From NCBI GenBank assembly GCA_030150265.1, contig JASLGG010000032.1, positions 1 to 64,000 of the forward strand: a DNA stretch of 64,000 nt, given 5' to 3'. A program made the position numbers and the translations under genes. Each line of letters starts with the position of its first letter. Position 1 is the stretch's first letter. This DNA is from Protaetiibacter sp. (lineage in GTDB: Bacteria; Actinomycetota; Actinomycetes; Actinomycetales; Microbacteriaceae). Below the pieces are notes generated by a model. It searched no databases and was not told where the DNA came from. It saw only the letters and a program-made list of their open reading frames with translations. This document shows positions 51,635-60,322 of this stretch, piece by piece.

Positions 51635-52342
51635 TCACTCGTGCTCCTTCGTCATGGGTTCCGGCGATATCAACCATTCAACGTTATGCGCGTCGGTGAT
51701 TGACAGCCAGATTCCATTGGAATCGGGCTGCAGTTCGCCGAAGCGACCGTCTTTCTTCATCGAATACTGCTTCTCGATGAAGATGTCGCGGCTGTGGGGA
51801 TAGGTGCCGACGGAAGACGCCGAGCTGAACCAGCCGCCGACCCATTTTCCGTCGGGTAGACGTACCCGCACGAAGCGACCCCCAAGACCGGGGGCGGAGC
51901 GATCCCACGCGGTGGGGAAGTTCCGATACCCACCGCGCCTGCGGGGTCGGAGGGGCAGCCGCTGCATACGGGCAGGAAGCCACCTCCAGTGGAGCGCGGT
52001 CCAATCGATGCGGTAGTAGAGCGCCACTGCCCACACGGAGGGGACAAGAAGGCCGAGGCCGAGCACGAGCACGCCGAGCTGGACCGGGGATGCCGCCAGG
52101 GCATCGATCGAGACGTCTGACAGGGAGCCCCGGCCGCTCGCGACGAGCAGGCCAAATGCGATGAGGTAGATCGAGTCGAACAGAAGGCTGAAGACGATGG
52201 CGGATGCCAGGCGAGACAGCAGATCGATGTCCTGCGTTCCCCGGGGGCCGCGAAGCGCGCCACGAACACTGGCGAAGACGAATCCGGGGATGACCAGGAC
52301 GACGTAGAGCAAGGCGCTCGTGAGGTCAGTCGGCACGGTCAC
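51635..52342 (-). CDS. DUF6338-like membrane protein, low-GC gene
   Basis: 235 residues. Three hydrophobic segments lie near residues 8-27, 45-70 and 85-110, followed by a cytoplasmic basic linker and a soluble C-terminal beta-rich part (FVRVRLPDGKWVGGWFSSASSVGTYPHSRDIFIEKQYSM). This layout, three helices and a GKWVGGWF-type domain, resembles the DUF6338 family. Function is unknown. Its base composition is clearly lower in GC and its codons are less biased than those of its neighbours, which suggests acquisition by transfer. The GTG at 52342 has a -10-like TAGCTT (52349-52354, minus strand) six bases upstream, so it uses the host's promoter style. Confidence 0.65.
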   Translation of the reverse strand: MTVPTDLTSALLYVVLVIPGFVFASVRGALRGPRGTQDIDLLSRLASAIVFSLLFDSIYLIAFGLLVASGRGSLSDVSIDALAASPVQLGVLVLGLGLLVPSVWAVALYYRIDWTALHWRWLPARMQRLPLRPRRRGGYRNFPTAWDRSAPGLGGRFVRVRLPDGKWVGGWFSSASSVGTYPHSRDIFIEKQYSMKKDGRFGELQPDSNGIWLSITDAHNVEWLISPEPMTKEHE

Positions 52343-52417
52343 GCGAGGAAGCTAGCGGAACCGTCGGACGCCGGGGATGATCCATCCACAAAGGGTGTGG
52401 ACAGCTAGGGCCGTCGC

Positions 52418-52627
52418 TCAGGCGGTCTTGGCGTCGTCCTCGTCGAGGTCGTCGTCCTCGGCATCACCGTAGGTGTCGGTGTACTCCGGCCACTTCTCGA
52501 GGTCCTCCTCGAGGCGGGGGTTGCCGCCGAGCTCGCGCTCGAGCGCGTTGTAGTTGGTGTCCGGGCTGAAGTACTTCAGCTCCCGGGCGACCTTGGTGTG
52601 CTTTGCCTTCTGACGGCCGCGCCCCAT
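52418..52627 (-). CDS. DUF3073 family small protein
   Basis: 69 residues, the full length of this actinobacterial family. The basic N-terminus MGRGRQKAKHTKVARELKYFSPDTNYNALERELGG is its hallmark, followed by an acidic tail (DAEDDDLDEDD). The function is not known to me, and the basic front suggests nucleic-acid or ribosome association, which is speculation. GAGGGGG about eight bases upstream supports the ATG, and a -10-like TAGACT at 52679-52684 (minus strand) would give a leader of about 45 bases. It is divergent from the monooxygenase gene. Confidence 0.9.
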   Translation of the reverse strand: MGRGRQKAKHTKVARELKYFSPDTNYNALERELGGNPRLEEDLEKWPEYTDTYGDAEDDDLDEDDAKTA

Positions 52628-52765
52628 GCGTGACCCCCTCTTTCAGAGCTGCGATGTGACGATGGAAAACTGCCCGCGAGTCTACCATGCGGCGGCGTCT
52701 CGGGCCCGGCCGGGGCCTTTCCGCACCGGGTGCCCCGGAGCGCGGCTCCGGGTAACGTTGGGCGG

Positions 52766-53866
52766 GTGACCGAGCGGCCGACCGATACCTCCGTGGTGAT
52801 CATCGGTGCCGGTCAGGCGGGGCTGTCGGTCGCCTACTTCCTGCGTCGCCTCGGCCTCGACCCGGGCAACGACGTCGTGCTGCTCGATCGCGGCCCCGGT
52901 CCCGGCGGCGCCTGGCAGTTCCGCTGGGAGGCGCTGCGCCTCGGCTCGACGCACCGGGTCAACGACCTGCCGGGCATGGACGAGCTCGGCCTCAGCTTCG
53001 AGACGGCCGACCGCACCCTGCCGGCGCGCGAGGTCATCGCGGACTACTACCGCCGCTACGAGCAGCACTTCGGCCTCACCGTCGTGCGGCCGGCCGACGT
53101 GACGCGCGTGAAGGCCACCTTCGACGGCTTCGAGGTGACCTTCGACGACGAGTTCGGCGACCAGACCTTCTCCACCCAGGTGGTGGTCAACGCCACGGGC
53201 ACCTGGGGTGCGCCGTTCGTGCCCTGGTATCCGGGCATGAACGAGTTCCGCGGGCGTCACCTCCACACGGTCGACTACCGGGATGCGGAGGCGCTCCGCG
53301 GGCAGGATGTCGTGGTGGTCGGCGGGGGCACGAGCGCGATCGGCTTCCTCATGGAGCTGGAGGGCGTCGCGGGCTCCCTCACCTGGACCACCCGCCGCCC
53401 CGTCGAGTTCCTCGAGGAGCAGGAGCTCAACCTCGAGGGCGGCACGCGCGCCGTCACGCTGCAGGATGCCGCGGCGCGCGAGGGTCGCGCCCTCCCGTCG
53501 ATCGTCGCGACGACGGGGGTGCCCCGCACCCGCCGCATCCAGGCCGCGGTCGACCGCGGGCTGCTCGCGCCGCGCCCCATGTTCGAGCGCGTGGAGCCCG
53601 ACGGCGTGCGCTGGGCCGACGGCTCCTTCCAGCGCGCCGACACCATCATCTGGGCCACCGGGTTCCGTCCCGAGCTGCGCCACCTCGCCCCGCTCAAGCT
53701 GCGCGAGCAGGCGGGCGGCGTGACGGTCGCGGGCGGCGCGTCGTATCGCAACGCCAACGTGTTCTTCGCGGGCTACGGGCCCACCGCATCCACGATCGGC
53801 GCCAACCGCGCGGGCCGCACGATCGCGCGTCAGGTCGTCTCGGCGCTCAGCGCGCTCGGCTACTGA
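52766..53866 (+). CDS. flavin-dependent monooxygenase-like oxidoreductase
   Basis: 366 residues. The FAD-binding Rossmann loop is VVIIGAGQAGLSVAYFLRR near residues 9-27. A second nucleotide site, VVVVGGGTSAIGFLMELE near 184-201, binds NAD(P)H. FVPWYPGMNEFRGRHLHTVDYRD near 151-173 matches the region that carries the FMO/BVMO fingerprint (FxGxxxHxxxY). TIIWATGFRPELRHL near 292-306 completes the pattern. The family includes flavin monooxygenases and Baeyer-Villiger enzymes, and the substrate is unknown. The GTG start is backed by a -10-like TAACGT (52753-52758) seven bases upstream. The stop faces the debranching-enzyme stop 13 bases away. Confidence 0.87.
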   Translation: MTERPTDTSVVIIGAGQAGLSVAYFLRRLGLDPGNDVVLLDRGPGPGGAWQFRWEALRLGSTHRVNDLPGMDELGLSFETADRTLPAREVIADYYRRYEQHFGLTVVRPADVTRVKATFDGFEVTFDDEFGDQTFSTQVVVNATGTWGAPFVPWYPGMNEFRGRHLHTVDYRDAEALRGQDVVVVGGGTSAIGFLMELEGVAGSLTWTTRRPVEFLEEQELNLEGGTRAVTLQDAAAREGRALPSIVATTGVPRTRRIQAAVDRGLLAPRPMFERVEPDGVRWADGSFQRADTIIWATGFRPELRHLAPLKLREQAGGVTVAGGASYRNANVFFAGYGPTASTIGANRAGRTIARQVVSALSALGY

Positions 53867-53879
53867 CGCGGCGTCGCCG

Positions 53880-55757
53880 TCAGCCGAGGGCGTCGAGCAC
53901 GACGATCGCGGCGGCGGCCGACCAGGCCTGCGGGCGGCAGGCGGCGGGATACGGCACGGGCCGGGGGAGCTCGGAGGCGGCGTCGCCGCCGTGCAGCTCC
54001 GGCATCCGGTAGTCGAAGGCGACCGCGGCGGCGAGCAGCCCCTCGGAGAGGGTGCGCGCCTCCGCGGCGAAGCCGTCGCGGTGCAGGCCCCGGATGGCGA
54101 CCGCGGTGTCGTGGGCCCAGATGCTGCCGCCGTGGTACGAGAGCGGCCAGTAACCCCCCGAGCCGGTTGCGAGCGTGCGGATGCCGAATCCCGCGTCGAG
54201 CCGCGGCGAGACGAGCCGCGCCGCCACGAGTCGCGACTCCTCGTCGTCGAGCAGGCCGGTGCCGAGCAGGTGGCCGATGTTGCTCGTGAGCGAGTCGACC
54301 GGGCGCTTGTGCGCGTCGAGCGCGATGGCCGGGTAGCGGCCCTCGGCATCCGACACCCAGAAGCTCGCGCGGAAGCGCTCGGCGAGTCGCGCCGCCCAGG
54401 CGCGCCACTCGGAGCCGTCGCGGCCGAGCTGCTCCAGCAGCTCGGCGCCGCGCACCGCCGCCTCGTGGGCGTAGGCCTGCACCTCGGCGAGCGCGATCGG
54501 GCCCTCCGCGAGCGAGCCGTCCCGCCACTGCACCGAGTCGCCGGAGTCCTTCCAGCCCTGGTTCGAGAGGCCCCGGCCGCTCTCGTCGACGTACTCGAGC
54601 AGGCCGTCGCCGTCGCTGTCGCCGAAGTCGCGCATCCAGGCGAGCGCCGCCTCGAGCGCGGGCAGCAGCTCGCGCAGCTCGTCGTCGCCGAGGCCGCGCT
54701 CGCGCGCGTCGGCGAGCAGGCAGATCCACAGCGGCGTCGCGTCGACGGTGCCGTAGTAGTACGGCGGCAGGGCGATGCCCTCGTCGGGCAGCTCGAGCGG
54801 CGCGCGGCGCACCTCGTGGATGATCTTGCCGGGCTGCTCGGCGGTCGCGGGCACGCGCGCCCGCCCCTGCAGCTCGGCGAGGGTGCGCAGGGTGCCGTGG
54901 GCGACCCCGGTGCCGAGCGGGAGCAGGAAGCGCGCCGCCCACAGCGAGTCGCGCCCGAAGAGCGTGAAGAACCAGGGGGCGCCGGCGGCGAGGAACTCGT
55001 CGGAGGAGCCCGCGCGCGTGAGCCGCAGCGCGTCGAGGTCGGCGAGCGCGCGGTCGACCCAGCGGCGGAGCCGGTCGTCGGCCCCGTCGAGCTCGGGCGC
55101 CGTCCAGGGGGCGGGGGCCGCGGGAGTGCGCACGACCGCGCGCGCGTCGGCCACCTCGAGCGTGAGCGCGTGCTCGACCGTGCCGTGCGGGGGCACCACG
55201 AGCGACCAGCGCACGCGGATGCCGGGGCCGTCGACCTCGACCGCGCCGGTCGCGGTGTGCAGCGTCGCGGACACCTCGCCGTCGCCCCACGCGCATCCGT
55301 CCCCGGATGCCGTGGGCGCCGCCACGACCGGCGCGCGGCCCGTCTTCACGATCTCGACGGGTGTCACCTCGGCGAGCAGCTCCACCTCGAGCTCCACCTC
55401 GAGCTCCACGGCGCGCCGGGACTCGATGCGCAGCGTGTGGTCGACGCCGTCGCCGCGCACGGAGCGCGTGACGATCAGCCGCACGTCGGGGTCGGCCCCG
55501 GGGCCGTCGAGGCCGCGCAGCAGCGATACGAAGCGCAGGCGGTCGGCGGCGTCCTCGAGGGTCGCGATGGGCTCCGGGCGCTCGCCCGCGGCGCGTACCC
55601 GCCATCCGCTCGCGACGCGCACGTCCGAGACGTAGACGCCGTCGATCGGCTCGCTCATCTCGCCGCCGGGACGCGACCAGAGCTGCGCCGGCGCGCGGAG
55701 CGCGACGGCGGCATCGTGCAGGAGGGGTTGACGGCCGGTGGCCTCGGGGACAAGCAT
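53880..55757 (-). CDS. amylo-alpha-1,6-glucosidase / glycogen-debranching-like glycoside hydrolase
   Basis: 625 residues from the ATG at 55757. The N-terminal part (about 30-260) is the beta-sandwich of the glycogen debranching N-terminal family (LLRGLDGPGADPDVRLIVTRSVRGDGVDHTLRIESR region). The rest is an (alpha/alpha)6 barrel of GH15/GH63-like enzymes: GAPWFFTLFGRDSLWAARFLLP near 300, PPYYYGTVDATPLWICLL near 370, QGWKDSGDSVQWRDG near 447, GYWPLSYHGGSIWAHDTAVAI near 546. Acidic residues in these segments are the likely catalysts. It is divergent from the LacI-transport operon and probably trims imported oligosaccharides. Upstream in-frame starts exist but would run into the operon promoter. 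Confidence 0.85.
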   Translation of the reverse strand: MLVPEATGRQPLLHDAAVALRAPAQLWSRPGGEMSEPIDGVYVSDVRVASGWRVRAAGERPEPIATLEDAADRLRFVSLLRGLDGPGADPDVRLIVTRSVRGDGVDHTLRIESRRAVELEVELEVELLAEVTPVEIVKTGRAPVVAAPTASGDGCAWGDGEVSATLHTATGAVEVDGPGIRVRWSLVVPPHGTVEHALTLEVADARAVVRTPAAPAPWTAPELDGADDRLRRWVDRALADLDALRLTRAGSSDEFLAAGAPWFFTLFGRDSLWAARFLLPLGTGVAHGTLRTLAELQGRARVPATAEQPGKIIHEVRRAPLELPDEGIALPPYYYGTVDATPLWICLLADARERGLGDDELRELLPALEAALAWMRDFGDSDGDGLLEYVDESGRGLSNQGWKDSGDSVQWRDGSLAEGPIALAEVQAYAHEAAVRGAELLEQLGRDGSEWRAWAARLAERFRASFWVSDAEGRYPAIALDAHKRPVDSLTSNIGHLLGTGLLDDEESRLVAARLVSPRLDAGFGIRTLATGSGGYWPLSYHGGSIWAHDTAVAIRGLHRDGFAAEARTLSEGLLAAAVAFDYRMPELHGGDAASELPRPVPYPAACRPQAWSAAAAIVVLDALG

Positions 55758-55808
55758 CCGGACGACCCTCGCTGCTCGTGTCTCGTGTGACGGTTGCGCC
55801 GGGGCCAG

Positions 55809-55861
55809 TTGACAGCCTCGGCTCGCCAGGTAACATAACACCGTCAATTTGATCGATCAAA
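55809..55861 (+). promoter_or_regulatory. lacI-operon promoter with LacI-type operator
   Basis: TTGACA (55809-55814), a 16-base spacer and TAACAT (55831-55836) form a canonical promoter. The perfect palindrome TTTGATCGATCAAA (55848-55861), a LacI-family style operator, lies just after the expected start of transcription. It can block this operon and possibly affect the divergent debranching gene. Confidence 0.8.
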
Positions 55862-55917
55862 CCCCGGATCGGGTGTCCGGCTTGGAACGATCAAGCGAGA
55901 GGCCAAAGGAGGTCGGC

Positions 55918-57030
55918 GTGGCGCAGCTCCCCACGGTGGAAGACGTCGCGCGGCTGGCCGGCGTCTCGCGCCAGACGGTGTCGAACGTGATCAACACCCC
56001 GGAGATCGTGCGCCCCGAGACGCGCGAGCGCGTCGAGGCCGCCGTGCGCGAGCTCGGCTACCGTCCGCACGCCTCGGCCCGCCGCCTCCGCACCCGCACG
56101 AGCTCCACGATCGGCATCCGCCTCGACCCGCTGCCGCGCGGCATCTCGGGCGCCATCCAGGACCGCTTCCTGCACGCACTCACCGAGCAGTCCGCCGAGC
56201 GCGGCATGCGCGTCACCCTCTTCACGGCGCGCGACGCGCAGGAGGAGATCGAGCAGTACCGCAGCCTTCGCGACGGCGCCGACGTGGACGCCTTCGTGCT
56301 CACCTCCACCGCCTACGGCGACCCGCGCATCGACTGGCTGGCGCGCGAGCGCATCCCCTTCGTCTCCTTCGGCCGCCCGTGGGGCGCCGGCGCCCTCGAG
56401 GACCCCGAGCGGCTCTGGGTCGACGTCGACGGCCGCGCCGGCACCGCGCTCGCCACGAGCCACCTCGTGGAGCGCGGCCACCGCCGGATCGGCTTCCTCG
56501 GCTGGCCCGAGGGCTCCGGCACCGGCGACGACCGCTACGCGGGCTGGGCCGACACGATGCGCGAGGCGTTCCCCGAGCTCGCGGCTGCCGGGCTCGACCG
56601 CCTCTCCGCCGAGACCACCGAGGCCGTCGCGCCCGCCCGGCTCGCGGTCGAGCGTTGGCTGGAGGAGGACCCGGAGCTCGAGGCGCTCGTGTGCGTCTCC
56701 GACTCGGTCGCGCTCGGCGCGATGATGGCCGTCCGCGAGGCGGGCCGCCCGCACTTCCCCGTCATGGGCTTCGACAACACGCCCGTGGCGCAGGCGGTCG
56801 GCCTCTCGAGCGTCGACCAGCGCCTCGGCGACGTCGCCGAGGGCATCCTCGATCTCCTGATGGGCCGTACCGGACGTCGCGTGCTGCCGCACGGCAGCGG
56901 CGCCGACGACGCCGGCCACCGCCTCATCACCCCCCAGCTTGTCGTGCGCCGGTCGAGTCACCTGGCGCTCGTCGAGGAAGCCGACGGCACCGAGCCCGGC
57001 GATCACACAGGAAAGAAGGAAGACCAATGA
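55918..57030 (+). CDS. LacI-family transcriptional regulator
   Basis: 370 residues. The DNA-binding headpiece is VEDVARLAGVSRQTVSNVINTPEIVRPETRERVEAAVRELGYRPHASARRL at about residues 6-56, including the hinge helix, and a periplasmic-binding-protein-like sugar domain follows (LVERGHRRIGFLGWPEGSG near 181-199, VCVSDSVALGAMMAVREAG near 259-277, PVMGFDNTPVAQ near 280-291). The GTG start is fixed by a strong AAAGGAGG at 55905-55912. The gene is first in the uptake operon and overlaps the binding-protein start (ATGA), so repressor and transporter are made together. The ligand is likely a malto- or related oligosaccharide, judged by neighbours. Confidence 0.93.
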   Translation: MAQLPTVEDVARLAGVSRQTVSNVINTPEIVRPETRERVEAAVRELGYRPHASARRLRTRTSSTIGIRLDPLPRGISGAIQDRFLHALTEQSAERGMRVTLFTARDAQEEIEQYRSLRDGADVDAFVLTSTAYGDPRIDWLARERIPFVSFGRPWGAGALEDPERLWVDVDGRAGTALATSHLVERGHRRIGFLGWPEGSGTGDDRYAGWADTMREAFPELAAAGLDRLSAETTEAVAPARLAVERWLEEDPELEALVCVSDSVALGAMMAVREAGRPHFPVMGFDNTPVAQAVGLSSVDQRLGDVAEGILDLLMGRTGRRVLPHGSGADDAGHRLITPQLVVRRSSHLALVEEADGTEPGDHTGKKEDQ

Positions 57031-58268
57031 GCAAGAAGACGTGGGGCGGCGCGCTCGCCCTCGTGGCGGCGGCGTCCGTCGTGCTCGCCGGCTGCGCCGG
57101 TGGAGGCGGGCCCAGTGACTCGGGCACGGGCGGCGGCCAGCTCACGATCCTCATCGGATCGAGCGGCCCGGCCGAGACGAAGGCGGTGCAGGATGCCGCG
57201 GACAAGTGGGCGGCCGACAACAACGCGAAGGTCAAGGTCATCGCGGCCGACGACCTCAACCAGCAGCTCAGCCAGGGCTTCGCCGGCGGCGACGCGCCCG
57301 ACCTGTTCTACATGGGCTGGGACCAGTTCGCGAACTACGCCAAGAACGGCTACCTCGCGAGCTACGCGAAGGACCTCAAGAACGCCGACCAGTTCTACCC
57401 CTCGCTCGTCGACACCTTCACCTACAACGGCGAGTTCGTCTGCGCGCCGAAGGACTTCTCGACGCTCGGCCTCATCGTCAATACCGACAAGTGGGCGGCC
57501 GCGGGTCTCACCGACGCCGACATCCCCACCGACTGGAACAGCCTCGAGGCCGTGGCCAAGAAGCTCACCACCGGTGACACCGTCGGTCTCTCCTTCGGCC
57601 TCGAGTACGCCCGCATCGGCGTGTTCATGAACCAGGCCGGAGGCAGCCTGGTGAGCGCCGACGGCAAGACCGCCACGGCCGACTCGGCCGAGAACCTCGC
57701 CGGCCTCGAGTACGTGCAGAAGCTGCACGACGAGGGCGTGCTGAAGTTCCCGAGCGAGCTCGACGCCGGATGGGGCGGCCAGGCGCTCGGCGCCGGCAAG
57801 GCCGCGATGGTCATCGAGGGCCCGTGGATCAAGGGCATCGCGGGCGACTACCCCGACACCAAGTGGGCCGCCTACGAGCTGCCCGCGGGACCGAAGGGCA
57901 CGTCGACCTTCACCTTCACCAACTGCTGGGGCATCCCCGCGAGCTCCAAGACCCACGACCAGGCCGTGTCGCTCGTGGAGTACCTCACCTCGGACGACCA
58001 GCAGCTCGCCTTCGCGGACGCCTTCGGCGTCATCCCGTCGACCCAGTCGGCGGCCGCGAAGTACGCCGACAAGTACCCGACGTACGCGTCGTTCGTGAAG
58101 AGCAACGACTACGCCGTGAGCCCGGTGAACTTCGCCGGCTCGGCCTCCGTGGTGAGCGACTTCAACGCGCAGCTCGAGGGCATGGCATCCGGTTCCGTCG
58201 ACCTCAAGGCGATCCTGGCCTCCTTCCAGAAGGAGCTCCAGTCCGCCCTCGACGAGGCCAACGGCTGA
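57027..58268 (+). CDS. sugar ABC transporter substrate-binding lipoprotein
   Basis: 413 residues. The signal has a lipobox VLAGC (Cys near residue 20), followed by a Gly/Ser linker and an extracellular solute-binding protein family 1 fold: LTILIGSSGPAETKAVQDAADKWAADN near 32-58, PDLFYMGWDQFANYAKNGYLASY near 91-113, GKAAMVIEGPWIKGI near 257-271, WGIPASSKTHDQAVSLVEYL near 298-317. It captures an oligosaccharide for the two permeases that follow. GAAGGAAG precedes the ATG, which overlaps the lacI stop by four bases. Its specificity is likely alpha-glucan derived because of the divergent debranching enzyme. Confidence 0.93.
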   Translation: MSKKTWGGALALVAAASVVLAGCAGGGGPSDSGTGGGQLTILIGSSGPAETKAVQDAADKWAADNNAKVKVIAADDLNQQLSQGFAGGDAPDLFYMGWDQFANYAKNGYLASYAKDLKNADQFYPSLVDTFTYNGEFVCAPKDFSTLGLIVNTDKWAAAGLTDADIPTDWNSLEAVAKKLTTGDTVGLSFGLEYARIGVFMNQAGGSLVSADGKTATADSAENLAGLEYVQKLHDEGVLKFPSELDAGWGGQALGAGKAAMVIEGPWIKGIAGDYPDTKWAAYELPAGPKGTSTFTFTNCWGIPASSKTHDQAVSLVEYLTSDDQQLAFADAFGVIPSTQSAAAKYADKYPTYASFVKSNDYAVSPVNFAGSASVVSDFNAQLEGMASGSVDLKAILASFQKELQSALDEANG

Positions 58269-58298
58269 TCCGCTGAGAGGGAGCACGAGGAGGACGCG

Positions 58299-59441
58299 AT
58301 GAGCAAGGGGATCCGCGGGAACGAAGCGCGCTACGGCTGGGCTTTCACGGCGCCCGCGATCCTCATCATCGGGGTCTTCCTCGTGCTCCCGATCCTGCTC
58401 GCCCTCTGGGTGAGCTTGAGCAACTGGAACGGCCTCGGCTCGCCGCTGGCCAACTCCTCCTTCGTCGGCAACGCGAACTACTCCAAGGTGCTCGTGGAGT
58501 CGGGGCTCGCCCAGCGCGACTTCGGCACCTCGATCCGCAACAACCTCTACTACGTGATCGCGGTCGTGCCGCTGCAGACCGCCCTCGCGCTGTTCCTCGC
58601 CGTGCAGGTCAACCGCCGGATGCTCCGCGCCCGCGGCTTCTTCCGCACGGCCTTCTACTTCCCGTCGGTGACGAGCTCGATCGCCATCACCACGATCTTC
58701 CTCTTCCTGTTCACCTCCTCGGGCGCCGTCAACGCGGTCATCTCCTGGTTCGGCGCGAAGGGGCCCAACTGGTTCTCCGACCCGAGCGGCGTGCTGCACA
58801 AGATCCTCGGCGCGTTCGGGATCGACGGGTCGGGTGCCGCGGCGACGCCCGGCCCCCTCGGCCTCAGCTGGTGGGACTGGCTCTCGGGCCCCTCGGTGGC
58901 GATGTGCGTGCTCATCGTCCTGGCGGTCTTCACGACATCCGGCACCTTCATGCTGCTGTTCCTGGCCGCACTGCAGAACGTCGGCGAGGAGGTCGGCGAG
59001 GCGGCCATGATGGACGGCGCCGGCCCCTTCCGCACCTTCTTCTCGGTGACGCTGCCGATGCTCAAGCCCACCCTGTTCACGGTGCTGACCCTCGGGCTCA
59101 TCGGCACCTGGCAGGTCTTCGACCAGATCTACCTGACCGGACGCGGCGCGCCGTCCAAGACGCTGCTCACGCCCGCGTTCCTCGCCTACGACACCTCGTT
59201 CACGGGTCTCAAGTGGGGGCAGGGCGCGGCGATCTCCTTCATCCTGTTCGGCATCATCGTGCTGCTGACGCTCTTCCAGCGCTGGGTCCTGCGCGATCGC
59301 GACGCGGGGAGGTCGGGGCGTCGCCGCGAGAACCGCTCCATCGTGCGGCTGCGTCGCGCGGCCGCCGCGGGCGAGGCGCGGCTGGCGGCGACGGCCGCAT
59401 CCGTCCCCGTCGCGACCGACGGCGAGGGAGGTGCGCGATGA
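58299..59441 (+). CDS. sugar ABC transporter permease (MalF/MsmF type)
   Basis: 380 residues with six or more membrane helices. The EAA loop that contacts the ATPase is EEVGEAAMMDGAGPFRTFFSVTLPMLKPTLF near residues 228-258. It has a larger external loop near 145-190 than MsmF-type proteins usually show, containing a WFSDPSGVLHKILGAFGIDG stretch, and an extra basic, Ala-rich cytoplasmic tail of about 45 residues after the last helix. GAGGAGG seven bases upstream supports the ATG. The stop overlaps the next start (ATGA). No ATP-binding subunit is encoded in the operon, so a shared MsmK-like ATPase elsewhere is expected. Confidence 0.93.
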   Translation: MSKGIRGNEARYGWAFTAPAILIIGVFLVLPILLALWVSLSNWNGLGSPLANSSFVGNANYSKVLVESGLAQRDFGTSIRNNLYYVIAVVPLQTALALFLAVQVNRRMLRARGFFRTAFYFPSVTSSIAITTIFLFLFTSSGAVNAVISWFGAKGPNWFSDPSGVLHKILGAFGIDGSGAAATPGPLGLSWWDWLSGPSVAMCVLIVLAVFTTSGTFMLLFLAALQNVGEEVGEAAMMDGAGPFRTFFSVTLPMLKPTLFTVLTLGLIGTWQVFDQIYLTGRGAPSKTLLTPAFLAYDTSFTGLKWGQGAAISFILFGIIVLLTLFQRWVLRDRDAGRSGRRRENRSIVRLRRAAAAGEARLAATAASVPVATDGEGGAR

Positions 59442-60298
59442 GCGCCCGGATGTACACCCCGGCCCGCCGTCGTGCGGCCACGATCGGCCTGCTGCTCAGC
59501 TACGTGCTGCTCGTCGTGCTCGCGCTCGTCTATATCTACCCCTTCCTCATCTCGGTCGCCGGCAGCTTCAAGACGGATGCCGAGGCGACGCAGCAGCCGC
59601 TCACCCTCATCCCGCAGACCTGGAGCTTCGCCGCCTACGAGAAGCTGTTCACGACGGTGCCGCTCCTGCAGTGGGCGGGGAACTCGCTGCTCGTCACGGT
59701 CGTGGTGACGACGGGGCGGGTGTTCTTCGACTCGCTCGCGGGCTACGCCCTCTCGCGGCTGCGCTTCCGCGGGCGTGCGGTGGTCTTCGCGGGCCTCGTC
59801 GCCGTCATGGCGGTGCCGAACGTCGTGCTGCTCATCCCGCGCTTCCTCATCCTCAAGGAGCTCGGGCTCTACAACTCCTACGCGGGCATGATCATCCCGA
59901 TCATGATCGACGCGGCGGGCATCTTCATCATGAAGCAGTTCTTCGAGTCGATCCCGGTGTCGGTCGAGGAGGCGGCGCGGATCGACGGGGCGGGCGTGTT
60001 CCGCACCTTCTGGACGATCGTGCTCCCGATGGCGGTGCCGGCCCTCGTGACCCTCTTCATCCTGAGCTTCCAGGGCTCGTGGAACGAGTTCGCCCACTTC
60101 GTGGTGTCGCGCAACGACCCCGACCTCAACACGCTCACGACGGGTGTCGCATCGCTCACCTCGGGTCAGCTCGGATCGGGCAACCAGTACCCGCTGCAAC
60201 TCGCGGCCGCGGTGCTCATGTCGATCCCCGTCGCGGTGCTGTTCTTCATCTTCCAGCGCCGCATCATGTCCACCTCTGAAGGCGGCGAGAAGGGCTGA
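59438..60298 (+). CDS. sugar ABC transporter permease (MalG/MsmG type)
   Basis: 286 residues with six membrane helices. The EAA motif is EEAARIDGAGVFRTFWTIVLPMAVPALVT near residues 175-203, with the MalG-type DSLAGYALSRLRFRGR near 96-111 and WNEFAHFVVSRN near 213-224. It pairs with the previous permease to form the membrane channel. The start overlaps the previous stop by four bases, so the two subunits are coupled. It is the last gene of the operon. A TSUP permease gene with its own promoter-like hexamer begins 24 bases later. Confidence 0.94.
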   Translation: MSARMYTPARRRAATIGLLLSYVLLVVLALVYIYPFLISVAGSFKTDAEATQQPLTLIPQTWSFAAYEKLFTTVPLLQWAGNSLLVTVVVTTGRVFFDSLAGYALSRLRFRGRAVVFAGLVAVMAVPNVVLLIPRFLILKELGLYNSYAGMIIPIMIDAAGIFIMKQFFESIPVSVEEAARIDGAGVFRTFWTIVLPMAVPALVTLFILSFQGSWNEFAHFVVSRNDPDLNTLTTGVASLTSGQLGSGNQYPLQLAAAVLMSIPVAVLFFIFQRRIMSTSEGGEKG

Positions 60299-60322
60299 CT
60301 CCGGCCTCGCTACATTGACAGC

